Below, one piece after another: positions 37,042-48,532 of a stretch of 64,000 bases of DNA (positions are counted from its first letter, which is position 1; the number at the start of each line of letters is the position of its first letter). Made by a program: the position numbers and the translations under genes. Source of the DNA: Pseudomonadales bacterium (GTDB lineage Bacteria; Pseudomonadota; Gammaproteobacteria; Pseudomonadales; Pseudohongiellaceae); NCBI GenBank assembly GCA_012103535.1, contig WLWQ01000004.1, positions 1 to 64,000 on the forward strand. Direction: 5' to 3'. The notes below the pieces were generated by a model. That model saw nothing but the letters and a program-made list of their open reading frames with translations. It did not search any database and was not told the origin of the DNA.

Positions 37042-39158
37042 GTGAGTTCAGTTACTTCTTCATCAAATACATTAAATTCTTCGGTCATGGAGAAATTTGC
37101 CAAGACTGCGCGGTTCACTCCTTTATCGAAACTGCTGCGTCTGCACAAATTATCCATTCGCAACAAAATTTTGTTAGTGGCCGCAGCGGGTTGCATCGGT
37201 TTTATTGTCAATCTGCTGTTTAATGGTTGGACATCGATGCAGACTAACGATCGCTTGTACTCTATTCAGGAAATGCACTTTCCACTGCTGGAAAGCACAG
37301 ATCGCACTATCTCTTTGGTTGATCAACTAAATACGTCCATCAGGGAATCCTTGAATCCGGTAATCTTTGATGATGCATCTCCAGCTAATGCACTCGACTC
37401 CGCGAATCAAATAGCGAATGAAATTCAGGACTCGCTGACAAGCATTTTATTGATCAGTGTTGATCAGCAAGCAGGTATCGAAAGTCTCAGCGTACAAATC
37501 GATGATTATATTGGCTCCGCAAATTCGTTGCTTGATTCAAAATTAAACAACTCAGTACTTACGGCGGACCAGGATGCGTTCGAGCTTGAAGATCAACTCT
37601 ATGATCTAGAAGATTCTGGATTATCACTCAGTAACGTCTTCTTGAATTACCGTACTGAAACTATCAAAAATTTGTTGAGACTGTTGATCAGGCACAAACC
37701 GACGTATTGTCAGCAACCTGGATCAGTGGCGCTATCTCGATTGCTGCATTTCTAATCGTAGCCTTCATTGGACTCATCATTTCCAGACTGATGACTTCGG
37801 ACCTGGCAAAACTCTCAGCTTTTACCGGGCGCGTGGCAGAGGGTGACATGAGTTCCCAGGTAGACCTGGATTGCGAAGATGAGATCGGTGCTCTTGCAGA
37901 GACCTTGCTGGGTATGCAGAAAGATTTGAAACAACGCATCGCGGCTGAGCGTCAACAGGCTGAAGAAACTGAAACCGCAGTTAAGGAAACGGTTCGAGTT
38001 TTCGCAGCACTGGCTGCGGGTGATTTAAATCAAACTGTTGAAAAAGATTTCGAAGGGGCATTCGCGGTTCTTAAGCGGGATGCCAACGCAACAGTAAGTA
38101 AACTCTCCGAGGTTATCGAACAAGATATTCAGTCCATTGTGAAGTCTGCGTTAAATGGCGATCTGAGCCAGCGTATTGACCTCGAAGGCAAAGAAGGATT
38201 CTTTAAAAATCTCAGTTCCGGTGTTAACGACCTGGTCGATGTAGCGGAGAAAATTCTCGGCGAAACAGGACGTTTGTTAGGCGCTATGTCGACCGGTGAT
38301 CTGACTGAACGTATCGATTCTAATTACAAAGGCCAGTTTGAAACGCTGAAGAATGATGCCAATGCGACCAATCAAAAACTGACTAGTGTCGTCAGCGGAA
38401 TTCGTACGAGTTCCCAGGCCGTTGGTGAAGCTTCCCATCGCATCTCTGAAGGAAACCAGGATTTGGCTCGCCGCGCTGAAGCACAGGCCAGCCATCTGGA
38501 AGAAACCGCGGCAACCATGGATCAGATGACCGCTACCGTGCGCAGTACGGCGGAGAATGCCGGTAACGCCAACCAGTTGACTTCCGACACCCGCAGTCTG
38601 ACCGAGCGTGGTGCTCAGGTAGCGCGGGATGCGGTTGAGGCTATGGTGGCAGTGAACAAGTCCAGCACGCGTATCGAAGACATAATTATCGTGATCGATG
38701 AGATTGCTTTACAGACCAATCTGCTAGCGCTGAATGCTGCAGTAGAAGCAGCTCGAGCCGGAGAAGAAGGTAAGGGCTTTGCGGTAGTCGCCAGTGAAGT
38801 ACGCAGCCTGGCCGGCCGCAGCGCGGAAGCTGCAAAGGAAGTGCAGGCGCTGATCGAGGACAGCAAGAAAAGCATTGACGATGGCACCAAACTGGTGAAT
38901 CAATCCGGAGAAACCCTGGATGATATTGAGCTCTCAGTGCAGAAAGTCGCGGACATCGTCTCCGAGATTAGCAACGCCGCTAACGAGCAAGCCGAAGGTA
39001 TTTCCCAAGTTAACCGGGCAATTACAGAAATGGACAGCGTGACTCAGAAAAATTCCTTAATCGTGGATCAGACCGCGACTATCAGTGCTGAAATGCGTGA
39101 ACGCGCACAGAAGCTTAATGCATTAGTTGAATTTTTCAGTATTAGTCAATCAAGTTAA
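37042..39158 (+). pseudogene. Poly-HAMP chemoreceptor interrupted by a one-base frameshift
   Basis: The first part (37042-37755; GTG start with AGGAG eleven bases upstream) gives an N-terminal cytosolic tail, a transmembrane helix (about residues 50-68) and a periplasmic four-helix region. The second part (open from 37707 to 39158, in the frame one base behind) continues with the second transmembrane helix, several HAMP units ([40 protein letters not shown]), and a complete receptor signalling domain with tip [21 protein letters not shown]. The break lies near the A5 run at 37666-37670: adding one A there restores [10 protein letters not shown] and one continuous reading frame. It is either a recent mutation, a sequence error or a slippage site. 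Confidence 0.85.
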
Positions 39159-39164
39159 TGTAGG

Positions 39165-39190
39165 CTGGGGGTCAGATGCACTATCTTCAT
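39165..39190. repeat. Left-arm fragment of family I palindrome
   Basis: CTGGGGGTCAGATGCACTATCTTC matches the left core with changes. No right arm follows. It lies six bases after the end of the chemoreceptor. Confidence 0.4.
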
Positions 39191-39369
39191 CCTCGTGCTC
39201 GAGACAGATTGGATCTGCGTTAACCTCAGACTGAATTGACGGTTTGCTAGATATTTCACGACTTTAAAGCCCGACTATTCCAGGTCGAAACGCGTGAATA
39301 AATCCTTAGTTTTTCGGATTATCGCACTACACTAAAAAGATAACTAAATTGGTTCAAAGGAATAGACCA

Positions 39370-41424
39370 ATGCGAGATAGATCCGCGCTAAAACTACGTT
39401 TCTTACTACTTTTTTTCATAACCTCGTATCAAGTTTCTCTCTGGGCTCAAAGCGAGTTATTGGAACTCTCTCTCGAAGAACTGATAAATATTGAAGTTAC
39501 TTCTGCCGCTCGCAAGGTACAGCAACTTTCTGATGTCGCTGCTGCAGTCTATGTAATCACTGCAGAAGATTTGCGTCGTAGCGGCGTAACCTCAATTCCA
39601 GAAGCACTTCGAGTTGTGCCCGGATTGCATGTCGCACGTATCGACGACAACAAATGGGCAGTTTCCGCGCGGGGATTTAATGATTTGTGGGGTAATAAGC
39701 TGCTGGTGCTAATGGATGGCAGGCAGATCTATACACCTTACTATGCCGGTGTGATGTGGGACGATCAGAGTATCCCCATAGACAATGTTGAACGTATAGA
39801 AGTGATTCGAGGTCCTGGCGCTACATTGTGGGGCTCCAATGCGGTCAACGGCATTATCAACATAATTTCACGCCGTCCACGTGATACTCAAGGATTGCTG
39901 ATGAGTGCTCGTTCGGACAGCGATGATTCACACAGACTTACACTTCGTTATGGTGGTGCAACTGAAAACAGTTGGCACTATCGATTCGATGTAGACAGTA
40001 TCGAAGAAAACGCAACTACTTCTCCATTGAGTAATAATGATTTCAATACCTGGGAAAGATTTCGAACATCTTTCCGTCTCGACGGTTCACCGATCAAAGG
40101 CCATGAATTACATCTCGAAGGTGCCTATTTTAAAGGAGAATCTAAGGAAACTATTCGACCGCTATTTCACAACCATCATCAGGATATTCTGGATCTGCGT
40201 ATTACTCAGGAAGTGATTGATACTGAGGGTGGCTGGCTTATGGCAGATTGGCAAAAACACGACGAAGATGGAGCTGGTTGGAGTATCAAGGCTTACATCG
40301 ACAAGTCACAGCGAGACGTTGTGTTATACGAAACAGATCAGCTCACTTACAGCCTCGAATTTGAACAGCGCTTTCTGCTTGGTGAGCACCATGATCTGGT
40401 CTGGGGTATGGGTACACGCAAATCTACTCTGCCCCTAAGTTTGAACTCAGATAATTTCGATGTCTTGGATAGAAACGACGAATTCAAATTATTCGAAGCC
40501 TATGTACAGGATGAGATTGCGCTGCGCTCAAACTTAAAGCTCGTGTTGGGAACGAAATTTGAACACAGTGAATATGCACAGACAGAAATACAACCCAGTG
40601 TTCGCTTGAGTTGGCAGCTCGATAATGGCCTGGCGCTATGGGGATCAGTCTCGCGCGCGATGCGCACTCCCTCGAGGCGAGAAACCGGTATGCGGATTTT
40701 TCCAAGTGAAGTATTTTCGCCACACGGTGAGCGGAACTCTTTACCAATTCCTCTGCATGTAGCGATTACAGGAAGTGGCAATTTGAATTCTGAAGAATTA
40801 ATTGCCTACGAGTTTGGTCTGCGCTCTCAAATCAATAATCGTTTCGACATAGATTTGGCACTTTTTGAAAATCACTACGACGATTTGATCGAAGCGACAG
40901 ATGTTAATTTCACTTGTGCTCCTTACGGAGAAGACATTGCCATAGATCCAGACTGCCTGCTTACTGCAGACCACCGTGTGCGTCAGATGCAACTTCAGAA
41001 TGGTCCGATTGCGCGCTCTACAGGCGCGGAATTAGCATTGAACGCTCAGATGTCGGAAGTTTGGCGATTACGCGCCGGACTTACATCGATCAATATCGAA
41101 ACTTCAGGAGTCGACGAAGAATTTCTGCTTGTTACCAAGGGGCCTAAGTGGCTCGCGAATCTGCGCAGTGAATGGCAAATTTCAGATAATCTAGAATTGG
41201 ATGTGACTTTTCGAGCAGTCGATGAGTCGCCGCGATTTCAAATTGACTCCTATACTACAGCTGACCTGCGTTTAGGGTGGCGCGTCAATCCGGAATTCAT
41301 GCTGGAGGTAATTGGCCACAATCTTCTTGATAGAGGTCATCGCGAGTTTGGCTCTTCCTTGCTGGAAACCGAACCTTCGTACATTGGACGCAGCATAGCT
41401 GCAAGATTCACCTGGGCGCCATAA
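39370..41424 (+). CDS. TonB-dependent outer-membrane receptor
   Basis: The ATG at 39370 has AAAGGA eight bases upstream; a TTG seven codons earlier is less likely. The 684-residue protein has a signal peptide (cleavage near SLWAQ), no TonB-box that can be named with certainty though SLEELINIEVTSAARK resembles one, a plug domain (about residues 40-150, ending IRGPGATLWGSNAVNGIINI) and a 22-strand barrel. The plug is of the vitamin-B12/colicin-receptor type widespread in marine bacteria. It is closely followed by a YfiR-like gene, which suggests a sensory rather than a purely transport role. Confidence 0.93.
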   Translation: MRDRSALKLRFLLLFFITSYQVSLWAQSELLELSLEELINIEVTSAARKVQQLSDVAAAVYVITAEDLRRSGVTSIPEALRVVPGLHVARIDDNKWAVSARGFNDLWGNKLLVLMDGRQIYTPYYAGVMWDDQSIPIDNVERIEVIRGPGATLWGSNAVNGIINIISRRPRDTQGLLMSARSDSDDSHRLTLRYGGATENSWHYRFDVDSIEENATTSPLSNNDFNTWERFRTSFRLDGSPIKGHELHLEGAYFKGESKETIRPLFHNHHQDILDLRITQEVIDTEGGWLMADWQKHDEDGAGWSIKAYIDKSQRDVVLYETDQLTYSLEFEQRFLLGEHHDLVWGMGTRKSTLPLSLNSDNFDVLDRNDEFKLFEAYVQDEIALRSNLKLVLGTKFEHSEYAQTEIQPSVRLSWQLDNGLALWGSVSRAMRTPSRRETGMRIFPSEVFSPHGERNSLPIPLHVAITGSGNLNSEELIAYEFGLRSQINNRFDIDLALFENHYDDLIEATDVNFTCAPYGEDIAIDPDCLLTADHRVRQMQLQNGPIARSTGAELALNAQMSEVWRLRAGLTSINIETSGVDEEFLLVTKGPKWLANLRSEWQISDNLELDVTFRAVDESPRFQIDSYTTADLRLGWRVNPEFMLEVIGHNLLDRGHREFGSSLLETEPSYIGRSIAARFTWAP

Positions 41425-41443
41425 TCTTATTGGAGCTGTTGGT

Positions 41444-41983
41444 ATGAGCTTCCTCACAAAAAATCGTTGGGCAGTAATTGCTGTCGTCTGTGTTCTAGGG
41501 ATGTTTGGCCCAATGCCTATTAGTGCCCAAGGATCTAGTGATGAATACGAGGTTAAGGCTATTTTAATAAGCAAACTCTTCGATTTTGTGCACTGGCCGG
41601 AATCTATACAAATGCGCAAGATTGAATTTTGCATAGTCGGCGAAAATCCGTTTGGTGAGTCACTTGATGCAGTATTTAGTAATCGTCAAGATGTAAATAT
41701 CAGATACAAAGCCAATGCAGCTGATGACTATTTTATGTGTGATGCAATTTTTCTGAGTCAGAGTGAAACACGTCATCAAGATTCGCTGTTAGTTACCATT
41801 GAAAGCGAACCAATACTAACAATTAGTGATATTCAAAGTTTCGCAGTAAATCGAGGAATGATAAACCTGACCTATATCAACCGCCGAGTTCGATTTATAA
41901 TCAATAAAGAGAAGGTAGATTCAGTTGGTCTGCAACTAGATTTCCAGTTGTTAAGCCTTGCAGATATTGTGACTTCTAGATAG
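41444..41983 (+). CDS. YfiR/DUF4154 family periplasmic protein
   Basis: A 179-residue protein with GGAG eight bases before the ATG and a signal peptide (cleavage near residue 29, after ISA). The segment EYEVKAILISKLFDFVHWP is the hallmark of the family. YfiR in Pseudomonas represses a membrane cyclase and is controlled by redox or outer-membrane partners. It is 19 bases after the TonB-dependent receptor and almost surely in its operon; the target could be the convergent kinase at 42050. Confidence 0.9.
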   Translation: MSFLTKNRWAVIAVVCVLGMFGPMPISAQGSSDEYEVKAILISKLFDFVHWPESIQMRKIEFCIVGENPFGESLDAVFSNRQDVNIRYKANAADDYFMCDAIFLSQSETRHQDSLLVTIESEPILTISDIQSFAVNRGMINLTYINRRVRFIINKEKVDSVGLQLDFQLLSLADIVTSR

Positions 41984-42049
41984 CTTCTGAAGAAGGAAAC
42001 TAGCCCATAGTTGCGGCCACTTTGTTGATCAAGTCCTGATATGTGAATA

Positions 42050-44212
42050 CTAATGATCGTTAATCCAGCGTTGCAGTACCAGTTGTAATCCATTTAGATT
42101 AAACGGTTTGGCTAAATAATCATCCATGCCTGAATCCAGGCATTTTTTGCGATCGCCTTCCATCGCATTTGCGGTTAATGCCACAATCACCGAGCGTGCA
42201 GCATCTCCATTTTTTTCTTTTTGACGGATCGCTTCTGTAGTCTCAAAACCATCCATGTCGGGCATCTGACAATCCATAAGAATCAGGTCGTACTGCTTTT
42301 CTTCCAATTCTTTTAGGGCTTCGGAGCCGCCACATACCACATCGGTATTAACTCCAAGCTTGTTCAGCATAGCGCTGGCAACTTTTTGATTCACTGCATT
42401 GTCTTCCACTAGTAGAACGCGAGTATTAACAAAAATCTCCGGTTGATCATTAATCTCTTTGGTGGAATTGAATACTTCTTCACGGATCATTGTGCTTCTG
42501 ACGCCATTGAGAGTTAGTGGCTCGATGATGTGGTTTACATATCGTTGACTGTTTGATGCGTATGTTTTTGCACCCAATGCAATCATTGGTTTTTGCGTCG
42601 ACAATTCGGCATTGTCGGTAATTGCTATTTCAGCATCACTTAGGCTGACCTCTTTACAATCTAATCGTCGCAGCAATAATTGCATTGGTTTTTGTAGCAG
42701 TTCGTTCCTCAATTCGAGAAATACTTTTTTATGGAGTGCTTCCAGTTTCTTGTTGCCTAATTCTTCCTGCGCTTCTACTTTGGCTGTAGGTATTTTTACG
42801 CTGAACGTAGAGCCCAAACCGATTTCGCTGCTAACCCTAATTTCTCCACCCAACAGCTCCGTCAGTTGTTTGGTAATTGTCAAGCCTAAACCAGTTCCTC
42901 CGTAGCGACGCGCGTTAGAGCTCTCAGCCTGACTGAATGCATCGAACAGGTTTTTCTTATGCTCTTCCACAAAACCGATGCCGGTATCGCTGACGTTGAT
43001 TAGTATCTGTTCATCTTCGACATTGCAGCTTACGGTAACAACTCCTTCATTGGTGAACTTTATGGCATTGCCAACAAGATTCAGAACGATTTGTCGAACA
43101 CGTGTAGCATCAATTAAATAGTAATCGAAACAAACCGGTTGAATTTCTGGAATTAATTGCAGCTGTTTAGATTCTGCCTGTGGATACAACAGCATGCAGA
43201 TTTCCTCGATGATAGCAGCGGGAATTGCAGGTTCTCTGAATACTTTCATCTTGCCGGCTTCGATTTTTGATAAGTCTAATACTTCATTGATTATATTGAG
43301 CAAGCCCTCGGCAGAGTTGAAAGCCGTATTCAACTGATCACGTTGCGTGTTATTGAGCTTAGAGTCTCGCATCAAATCCAGCATTCCTAAGATTCCATTC
43401 ATAGGGGTCCGAATTTCGTGACTCATGTTAGCTAGAAAATCGCTTTTCGATTGTGCTGCGGTCATTGCTTCTTTAGTCCGTTCAACTACTCTGGATTCAA
43501 GTTCGTCACGTGACTCTTCCACTTCTAATCTCTGGCGATCTAACTCATGACGCAAAAAGAAATTGCGACGCGCATTAAATTCCCAGCTATAAGCCAGGAA
43601 CATGCCAAGGAAACTGGAAGATGCCGTAAAAAAAACATTACTGAACAAAACTTGGAATTCAGTTTGGCGAAAAATTATGTCGGCAATCGGGTAGCAGAGT
43701 ACAATTGTCCACCCTGCAAAAGTCGCCCATAAAAAACGTAAGCGAAGAAACGCATAGGCATAAAAAATTATCAGCATATTGCCGGCGAAATAAATTGGTG
43801 TTACAGATTCGGGAGCCAACACTATTATTGCAGTGAGTCCAAGCGCGACAAATATAACGCAAGTCGACATCATTGGCTGTATCTGATTGACGAACCATGT
43901 TGTGTAGGTAAGTGCAATTAGCAACAAGACTCCAGGTACTACTATCCCGTAACGTATCCACATAATAATAGTTTTGTCGGTGCCGGAAAGTGCGACAGAG
44001 TCCAGAATTCCAAACAACGCTACCAGGCTGATGCCAATCAACATAGCAGCTCTTATATGAGCTAAGGAGCCTTCGCCAAGTTCCTTGAGAAACAGTTTTT
44101 CCAGGTGCGAACTACTGTCACAAAAGCGTAAACTAAGCCAATGCAAAGGCATCCCTTCGGCAGGGTCGCCTGGAGCAGTTAGATAGTGATAAGGTGCCTT
44201 TCCTTGGAACAT
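42050..44212 (-). CDS. Membrane hybrid histidine kinase
   Basis: A 720-residue protein. About six hydrophobic segments lie between residues 50 and 210 without a large periplasmic domain, then a coiled coil (about 225-255) leads to the HisKA box with His265 in NMSHEIRTP. The HATPase domain has DTGIGF and [10 protein letters not shown] receiver-like segment without a clear acceptor Asp follows (about 490-600), then a full receiver with Asp647 in LMDCQMPD. It is convergent with the YfiR-like gene, only 66 bases away. No good ribosome site is seen before the start. Confidence 0.92.
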   Translation of the reverse strand: MFQGKAPYHYLTAPGDPAEGMPLHWLSLRFCDSSSHLEKLFLKELGEGSLAHIRAAMLIGISLVALFGILDSVALSGTDKTIIMWIRYGIVVPGVLLLIALTYTTWFVNQIQPMMSTCVIFVALGLTAIIVLAPESVTPIYFAGNMLIIFYAYAFLRLRFLWATFAGWTIVLCYPIADIIFRQTEFQVLFSNVFFTASSSFLGMFLAYSWEFNARRNFFLRHELDRQRLEVEESRDELESRVVERTKEAMTAAQSKSDFLANMSHEIRTPMNGILGMLDLMRDSKLNNTQRDQLNTAFNSAEGLLNIINEVLDLSKIEAGKMKVFREPAIPAAIIEEICMLLYPQAESKQLQLIPEIQPVCFDYYLIDATRVRQIVLNLVGNAIKFTNEGVVTVSCNVEDEQILINVSDTGIGFVEEHKKNLFDAFSQAESSNARRYGGTGLGLTITKQLTELLGGEIRVSSEIGLGSTFSVKIPTAKVEAQEELGNKKLEALHKKVFLELRNELLQKPMQLLLRRLDCKEVSLSDAEIAITDNAELSTQKPMIALGAKTYASNSQRYVNHIIEPLTLNGVRSTMIREEVFNSTKEINDQPEIFVNTRVLLVEDNAVNQKVASAMLNKLGVNTDVVCGGSEALKELEEKQYDLILMDCQMPDMDGFETTEAIRQKEKNGDAARSVIVALTANAMEGDRKKCLDSGMDDYLAKPFNLNGLQLVLQRWINDH

Positions 44213-44581
44213 TGGGACTATAAAATTTCCGTACTTACCTTATTTTAGAATAGAAGTTAGACGGGGTTTTTCCATCGTTTTTATTCAGAAGTAGCAATTA
44301 TCTGAATCATCCCGGTGAATGTGAGTATTTGCGAGCCAAATTTCAGCTAAATTACTGACTTCAAGGTATCTGAGGCAAGCCAATGGGCTCGGGGTAGAGT
44401 GATTTTAGCGGCGAACCAGCTATATCAATGTACTCCGGCCTGTAGTTTTCCGCAGAACTATTATCCTGTTTTATGAACTGGGTTCCATTTTTTAGATTGC
44501 TTCCACTCCGCGTCACTTAGAATTTCCAACTAGACAGACTAATATTAGATCAATCCACTCTGATTCTATGCGAGCGCTCCA
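44213..44581. other. Divergent intergenic region, nothing recognised
   Basis: It separates the hybrid kinase (minus) from the hypothetical membrane gene (plus). I see no repeat, RNA gene or obvious operator. Confidence 0.4.
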
Positions 44582-45757
44582 ATGCGAAGAATTCCAATTG
44601 CATTGTTTTCTATATTCTTATCCATACTAATAATCGGATTGTTCGCAGCAGTGGCAATACCGATGGGACAATCTGCATTATTTGAAGCCGACGGAATGGT
44701 TGCAAATGCAATAGGTATCGGTTTACTTGTCGTCTTGTTGGTAGCAATTGTTGTATTGCCTCTATTTTTCTACCGGCGATTATCAAAACTGACGAATGCT
44801 GATAAATCCGATGCTGCAGAAAAATCAGCCCATCCTTTAGTTGCTTTGATTGGGCTCGTAATAGTTTGTGTAGCGATTCTTGGATTCTTTACGTTAATTT
44901 CTTCCAATATCAACGCAAACATACCATTTTTATTGGGTTCAAATGTAGTTTATGCCCTCGTTATCTACGCAGTATTGTTTAGTGTGCTTGGAAAACGACA
45001 ATCAACCATATTGCAAGCTGGTTCCTATATCGTGATTCTAATTTGTCTGATGTTCGGTAATCTCTTGGCAGCGGATAGGAATCTGCAACAGCAAGAAGAA
45101 CAGCAAATGGTTGCGCGAATTAGATCGAATCTGGAGTCTATGACCGAATCCATGAATGGTGAGGATTTAGTACTAAGCCCACTTCCGGCTCCACCCGAAT
45201 CTGACAATCCAGACAGTGACGCTTCAGTTTTAGAGAACTGGATGAATGGATATCTCAACCGCGCCATTGCCAATCAGAATGACTATGTCGCTGAGCTCGA
45301 AGTGATGGAATTTTTTACGCTACTCGATGGCATTCGTATTAAACAGGATAAAAATCTGGCAGAAAGTGCTGTAATAATAAATGGAGCTTACGCATTAATC
45401 GACAAGTATGAGCAGTTAAATGAAGATTTGGTTTTTGGCGTGCCAGATGAAGTAATGGCGCTCAGTATTTCTGAAGCAACAAAACAGGAATTTGTTGTTG
45501 GGCTCGAGCAGGGTCTTGAAAGGGGATTGGAAAATGCGAGACGGATTTGGGATTTGGAAAGGCTAATGATCGAAGAGTATAAGAATACTCTCAAATTGGT
45601 ATCTACGACGGACTCAGATTGGGAAATGGAAGATGGTCTATTTTCATTCTATAACGAAGATACATTGCAAAAATTTAACGAATACATGGAAAATATAGAT
45701 GCATTGAGCCATCAACAAGTTCTGCTTAGGGAAGCAAGCCTCGAAAGAGAACTGTAA
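44582..45757 (+). CDS. Hypothetical multi-pass membrane protein with coiled-coil tail
   Basis: A 391-residue protein. Five hydrophobic segments lie in the first 165 residues (roughly 6-27, 41-64, 85-105, 116-134 and 144-163). The remaining 225 residues are acidic and mostly helical, with QQQEEQQMVARI and a long Glu/Leu-rich stretch, so it should form a cytoplasmic or periplasmic helical domain. I do not recognise a family. No ribosome site is evident upstream of the ATG. Confidence 0.65.
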   Translation: MRRIPIALFSIFLSILIIGLFAAVAIPMGQSALFEADGMVANAIGIGLLVVLLVAIVVLPLFFYRRLSKLTNADKSDAAEKSAHPLVALIGLVIVCVAILGFFTLISSNINANIPFLLGSNVVYALVIYAVLFSVLGKRQSTILQAGSYIVILICLMFGNLLAADRNLQQQEEQQMVARIRSNLESMTESMNGEDLVLSPLPAPPESDNPDSDASVLENWMNGYLNRAIANQNDYVAELEVMEFFTLLDGIRIKQDKNLAESAVIINGAYALIDKYEQLNEDLVFGVPDEVMALSISEATKQEFVVGLEQGLERGLENARRIWDLERLMIEEYKNTLKLVSTTDSDWEMEDGLFSFYNEDTLQKFNEYMENIDALSHQQVLLREASLEREL

Positions 45758-46091
45758 TAAGGTAGAGAGCAAGCATTCAGAGAAAGTTAGATATTTGCAT
45801 CTTCGAAGACGAGTTAGAAAATATCAATCTATTCCAGCACGTCGTTTAATATAAACATGTATCTACTCACAATCTTGTATCAAATAACATACTCGAATAT
45901 TGATAGGTTGTGAGTTTCAATTATTCTCCCTTAAAAATTCAACTGGAATGAGTAATTCGACTTATAAAACTGAAAATTATTACTCAATGTGTAATAGGCT
46001 GCTATTATGGTAGGGCTACACTTCTTAATTTATTGGCCAACTAGTACCTTGCTATCGCTTTACAGTTGCGGGTAAATCTCAATTCGTTCTT
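45758..46091. other. AT-rich intergenic region
   Basis: No gene, repeat or hairpin is supported. It includes the upstream region of the kinase at 46092, where no clear ribosome site can be seen. Confidence 0.4.
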
Positions 46092-48443
46092 ATGATTCCT
46101 CACCCTTTTTTAGTCAATTCTCCACTTAGGATTGAGGCATTCTTACTTAGAATCTATTGTTTCGAAGACTGGCAATACCTGCTACGCAAACTCGTGCTGT
46201 GCTGGATTGCTTTCACTTCTCTGAGTTCGCAAGGTGCGGAAGGCGACAGTCGCTATCAGGTACTCCTGATTTACGGAACGCCTGATATTGGTGCTTGGGA
46301 ACAGAGTTTCAATGATGCATTTTTAAATGCACTACCCGATGATATCGATATAAGAGTGACTCTGGAATTTCTGTCACTAATAAGTCCGCGCCAGGAAGAC
46401 TTAAGGTCATTGGCTGAGTCGGTTCGCATCCGCCAGGATGTATTAGAAGCTGATCTGGTTATAGGCGTACAACCTGGAGCTTCATCTTTTCTTAAAGATT
46501 GGGGTGATGTGTTTGCAGAAGACAAGCCCAGACTCTATATATTACCCGGTGACGATGTATTGGCCAGCACAGATTTGAACGAAGACACTGCAGTATTAAG
46601 GAGTGCGATAGCAAGTGCGACCACAGAAACAATAGAATTGATGCCAGAGCTTTTGCCTAATCTCGAGAATGTCTTTGTGCTCGGTGGTTCGGGTGATGGC
46701 GATGGATCCTATATGGAAATTATTCGCAATGCGATTTCTACCACCGACAATGAATTGACCTTTCAATTCCTGATTGGTTTGACGCCGGAAGAATTGCGCG
46801 AAGAACTGGGCGCACAAACTGATAACAGCGCAATTCTAATGAGCACTTATAACAGTGACGCCATGGGCAGTTTATATCGTTCCGGAGATATGGCAGAAAT
46901 ACTTAATGAATTAGTCGAAATGCCGGTATTCGGACTGTACGACAGTATTCTTGGAAAAGGTGCAGTAGTAGGAGGAAGCATCACCAGTGCCGCACTATAT
47001 GGTGCCAAAACTTCGCAACTTGGCGCGGCAATGCTGCAGGGAAATCTTACATCGGAAAATTCCGCGCTGCCAACGGAATACATATTCGATGCGAGTCAAA
47101 TGAATAGATTTGGTGTTGTACAGAACCGGCTTCCCGCAAGTAGCCGCATAATTAATGATGATACTCCTTGGTGGCGGCAAAATTTGCTTGAAATACTATC
47201 GGTCCTATCTGTCATCCTAATTCAACTAATCCTCATCGTGGCACTCTTAATTTCTATTAGGAAGCGTAAGGAAATTGAAAGCGAACTCCGAGAAGCCCAT
47301 AAGATGGAAGCGCTAGGAACCCTCTCGGGAGGCATCGCTCATGACTTTAACAATATCCTGATGGCGATAGTCGGCAATGCTGAGATCGCGAATAGTAATG
47401 TTAGCAATGATCCCGTAGCCGCGAAGACATACATTTCCAAGATTCTTAAAGCGAGTGATCGGGCAAAGAGCCTCATAAACCAAATCTTACTTTTTAGCAG
47501 AGGTGCGAAAGAGAAAAAATATGAAGTGATCGATCTCATTCAATTGTTAGATGAAACTGCAGCACAGATAAAGGTCTCTGCACCTGATTCTGTATCCATA
47601 AGCTTATCCCGACCGCACGACTTATGGGGCATCGAAGCAAATGGAACTCAAATCCAGCAGGCATTAATGAACCTTTCAGTGAACGCACTTCATGCAATGA
47701 ATAATCAAGGATCGGTAGAAATATCTGCGCACAACTTGTCTCTCGGAAAACCCAGAAAGATCCGTGGGCGAAGAATGAGCGCTGGCGACTATGTGGTTAT
47801 TTCAATAACAGATTCAGGTTGCGGAATTGATCCGGAAGATGCTGAAAGAGTATTCGAACCTTTTTTTACAACTAAGTCGCAAGGAGAGGGAACTGGTCTT
47901 GGGCTAGCGCTGGTATATGGGATAGTGAAGTCACACGATGCTTTCTTAGACTTCGAGTCTGAAGCAAGGCAGGGAACAACTTTTAAGCTTTACTTTAGTG
48001 CGGTTAAAAACAAGATCAAGATACAGGACAGTGAAGCTGGAATTGAGTTACACATTGGCAACAAAGAGCTAGTACTTCTAGTGGATGATGATCAGCTGGT
48101 GTTAGACGCCATGGCCTTGATGCTGACCCAATTGGGATATGAAGTTGAGGCTTATTCTAATTCAATGCTTGCGTTGAATAAATTTAAAGGCTCGCCTGAA
48201 AAATACGATTTAGTGATTTCTGATCTTTCAATGCCGGATATTGATGGTTTGGAAATGTTAAGCGCAGTTATGAAAACAAGAGCAGATACACCTGCTATTC
48301 TCTGTACGGGTTATCTCGACACTGTTAAGCAACGAAAGTCGTCAGGGCTGGACAGCTTTATTTTGCTAAACAAGCCTTGCTCGTTAGAAGATCTTTCGGA
48401 GGCTTGTGCTACCGCTCTTTCTGCCGAACAGGTCCATTGCTAA
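46092..48443 (+). CDS. Hybrid histidine kinase with periplasmic ABC-binding-type sensor domain
   Basis: A 783-residue protein. An N-terminal hydrophobic signal (about residues 34-48, LVLCWIAFTSLSS) is followed by a periplasmic domain to residue 355 that resembles the ABC-transporter substrate-binding family PF04392: VLLIYGTPDIGAWEQSF, VIGVQPGASSF, and MPVFGLYDSILGKGAVVGGS. A transmembrane helix (about 368-390) leads to the kinase core with His417 in GGIAHDFNN, a HATPase domain (DSGCGI, GTGLGLALV) and a receiver with Asp711 in ISDLSMPD. The kinase probably reads a small periplasmic ligand. No partner regulator is adjacent. The true start may lie later than the first ATG. Confidence 0.92.
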   Translation: MIPHPFLVNSPLRIEAFLLRIYCFEDWQYLLRKLVLCWIAFTSLSSQGAEGDSRYQVLLIYGTPDIGAWEQSFNDAFLNALPDDIDIRVTLEFLSLISPRQEDLRSLAESVRIRQDVLEADLVIGVQPGASSFLKDWGDVFAEDKPRLYILPGDDVLASTDLNEDTAVLRSAIASATTETIELMPELLPNLENVFVLGGSGDGDGSYMEIIRNAISTTDNELTFQFLIGLTPEELREELGAQTDNSAILMSTYNSDAMGSLYRSGDMAEILNELVEMPVFGLYDSILGKGAVVGGSITSAALYGAKTSQLGAAMLQGNLTSENSALPTEYIFDASQMNRFGVVQNRLPASSRIINDDTPWWRQNLLEILSVLSVILIQLILIVALLISIRKRKEIESELREAHKMEALGTLSGGIAHDFNNILMAIVGNAEIANSNVSNDPVAAKTYISKILKASDRAKSLINQILLFSRGAKEKKYEVIDLIQLLDETAAQIKVSAPDSVSISLSRPHDLWGIEANGTQIQQALMNLSVNALHAMNNQGSVEISAHNLSLGKPRKIRGRRMSAGDYVVISITDSGCGIDPEDAERVFEPFFTTKSQGEGTGLGLALVYGIVKSHDAFLDFESEARQGTTFKLYFSAVKNKIKIQDSEAGIELHIGNKELVLLVDDDQLVLDAMALMLTQLGYEVEAYSNSMLALNKFKGSPEKYDLVISDLSMPDIDGLEMLSAVMKTRADTPAILCTGYLDTVKQRKSSGLDSFILLNKPCSLEDLSEACATALSAEQVHC

Positions 48444-48532
48444 CGCGGATTATGCAGGAAGTAAATTAGAGGAAACTTACAGCCTAACAGTTTAATAAAA
48501 TTCTCACTACGTTCCTGAGTTGTGAATGAATT

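Noticed and set aside
37663..37680. Programmed -1 frameshift in the chemoreceptor
   Set aside because: The run is preceded by C and is not a canonical X-XXY-YYZ heptamer; no following structure was evident. A plain one-base loss fits better.
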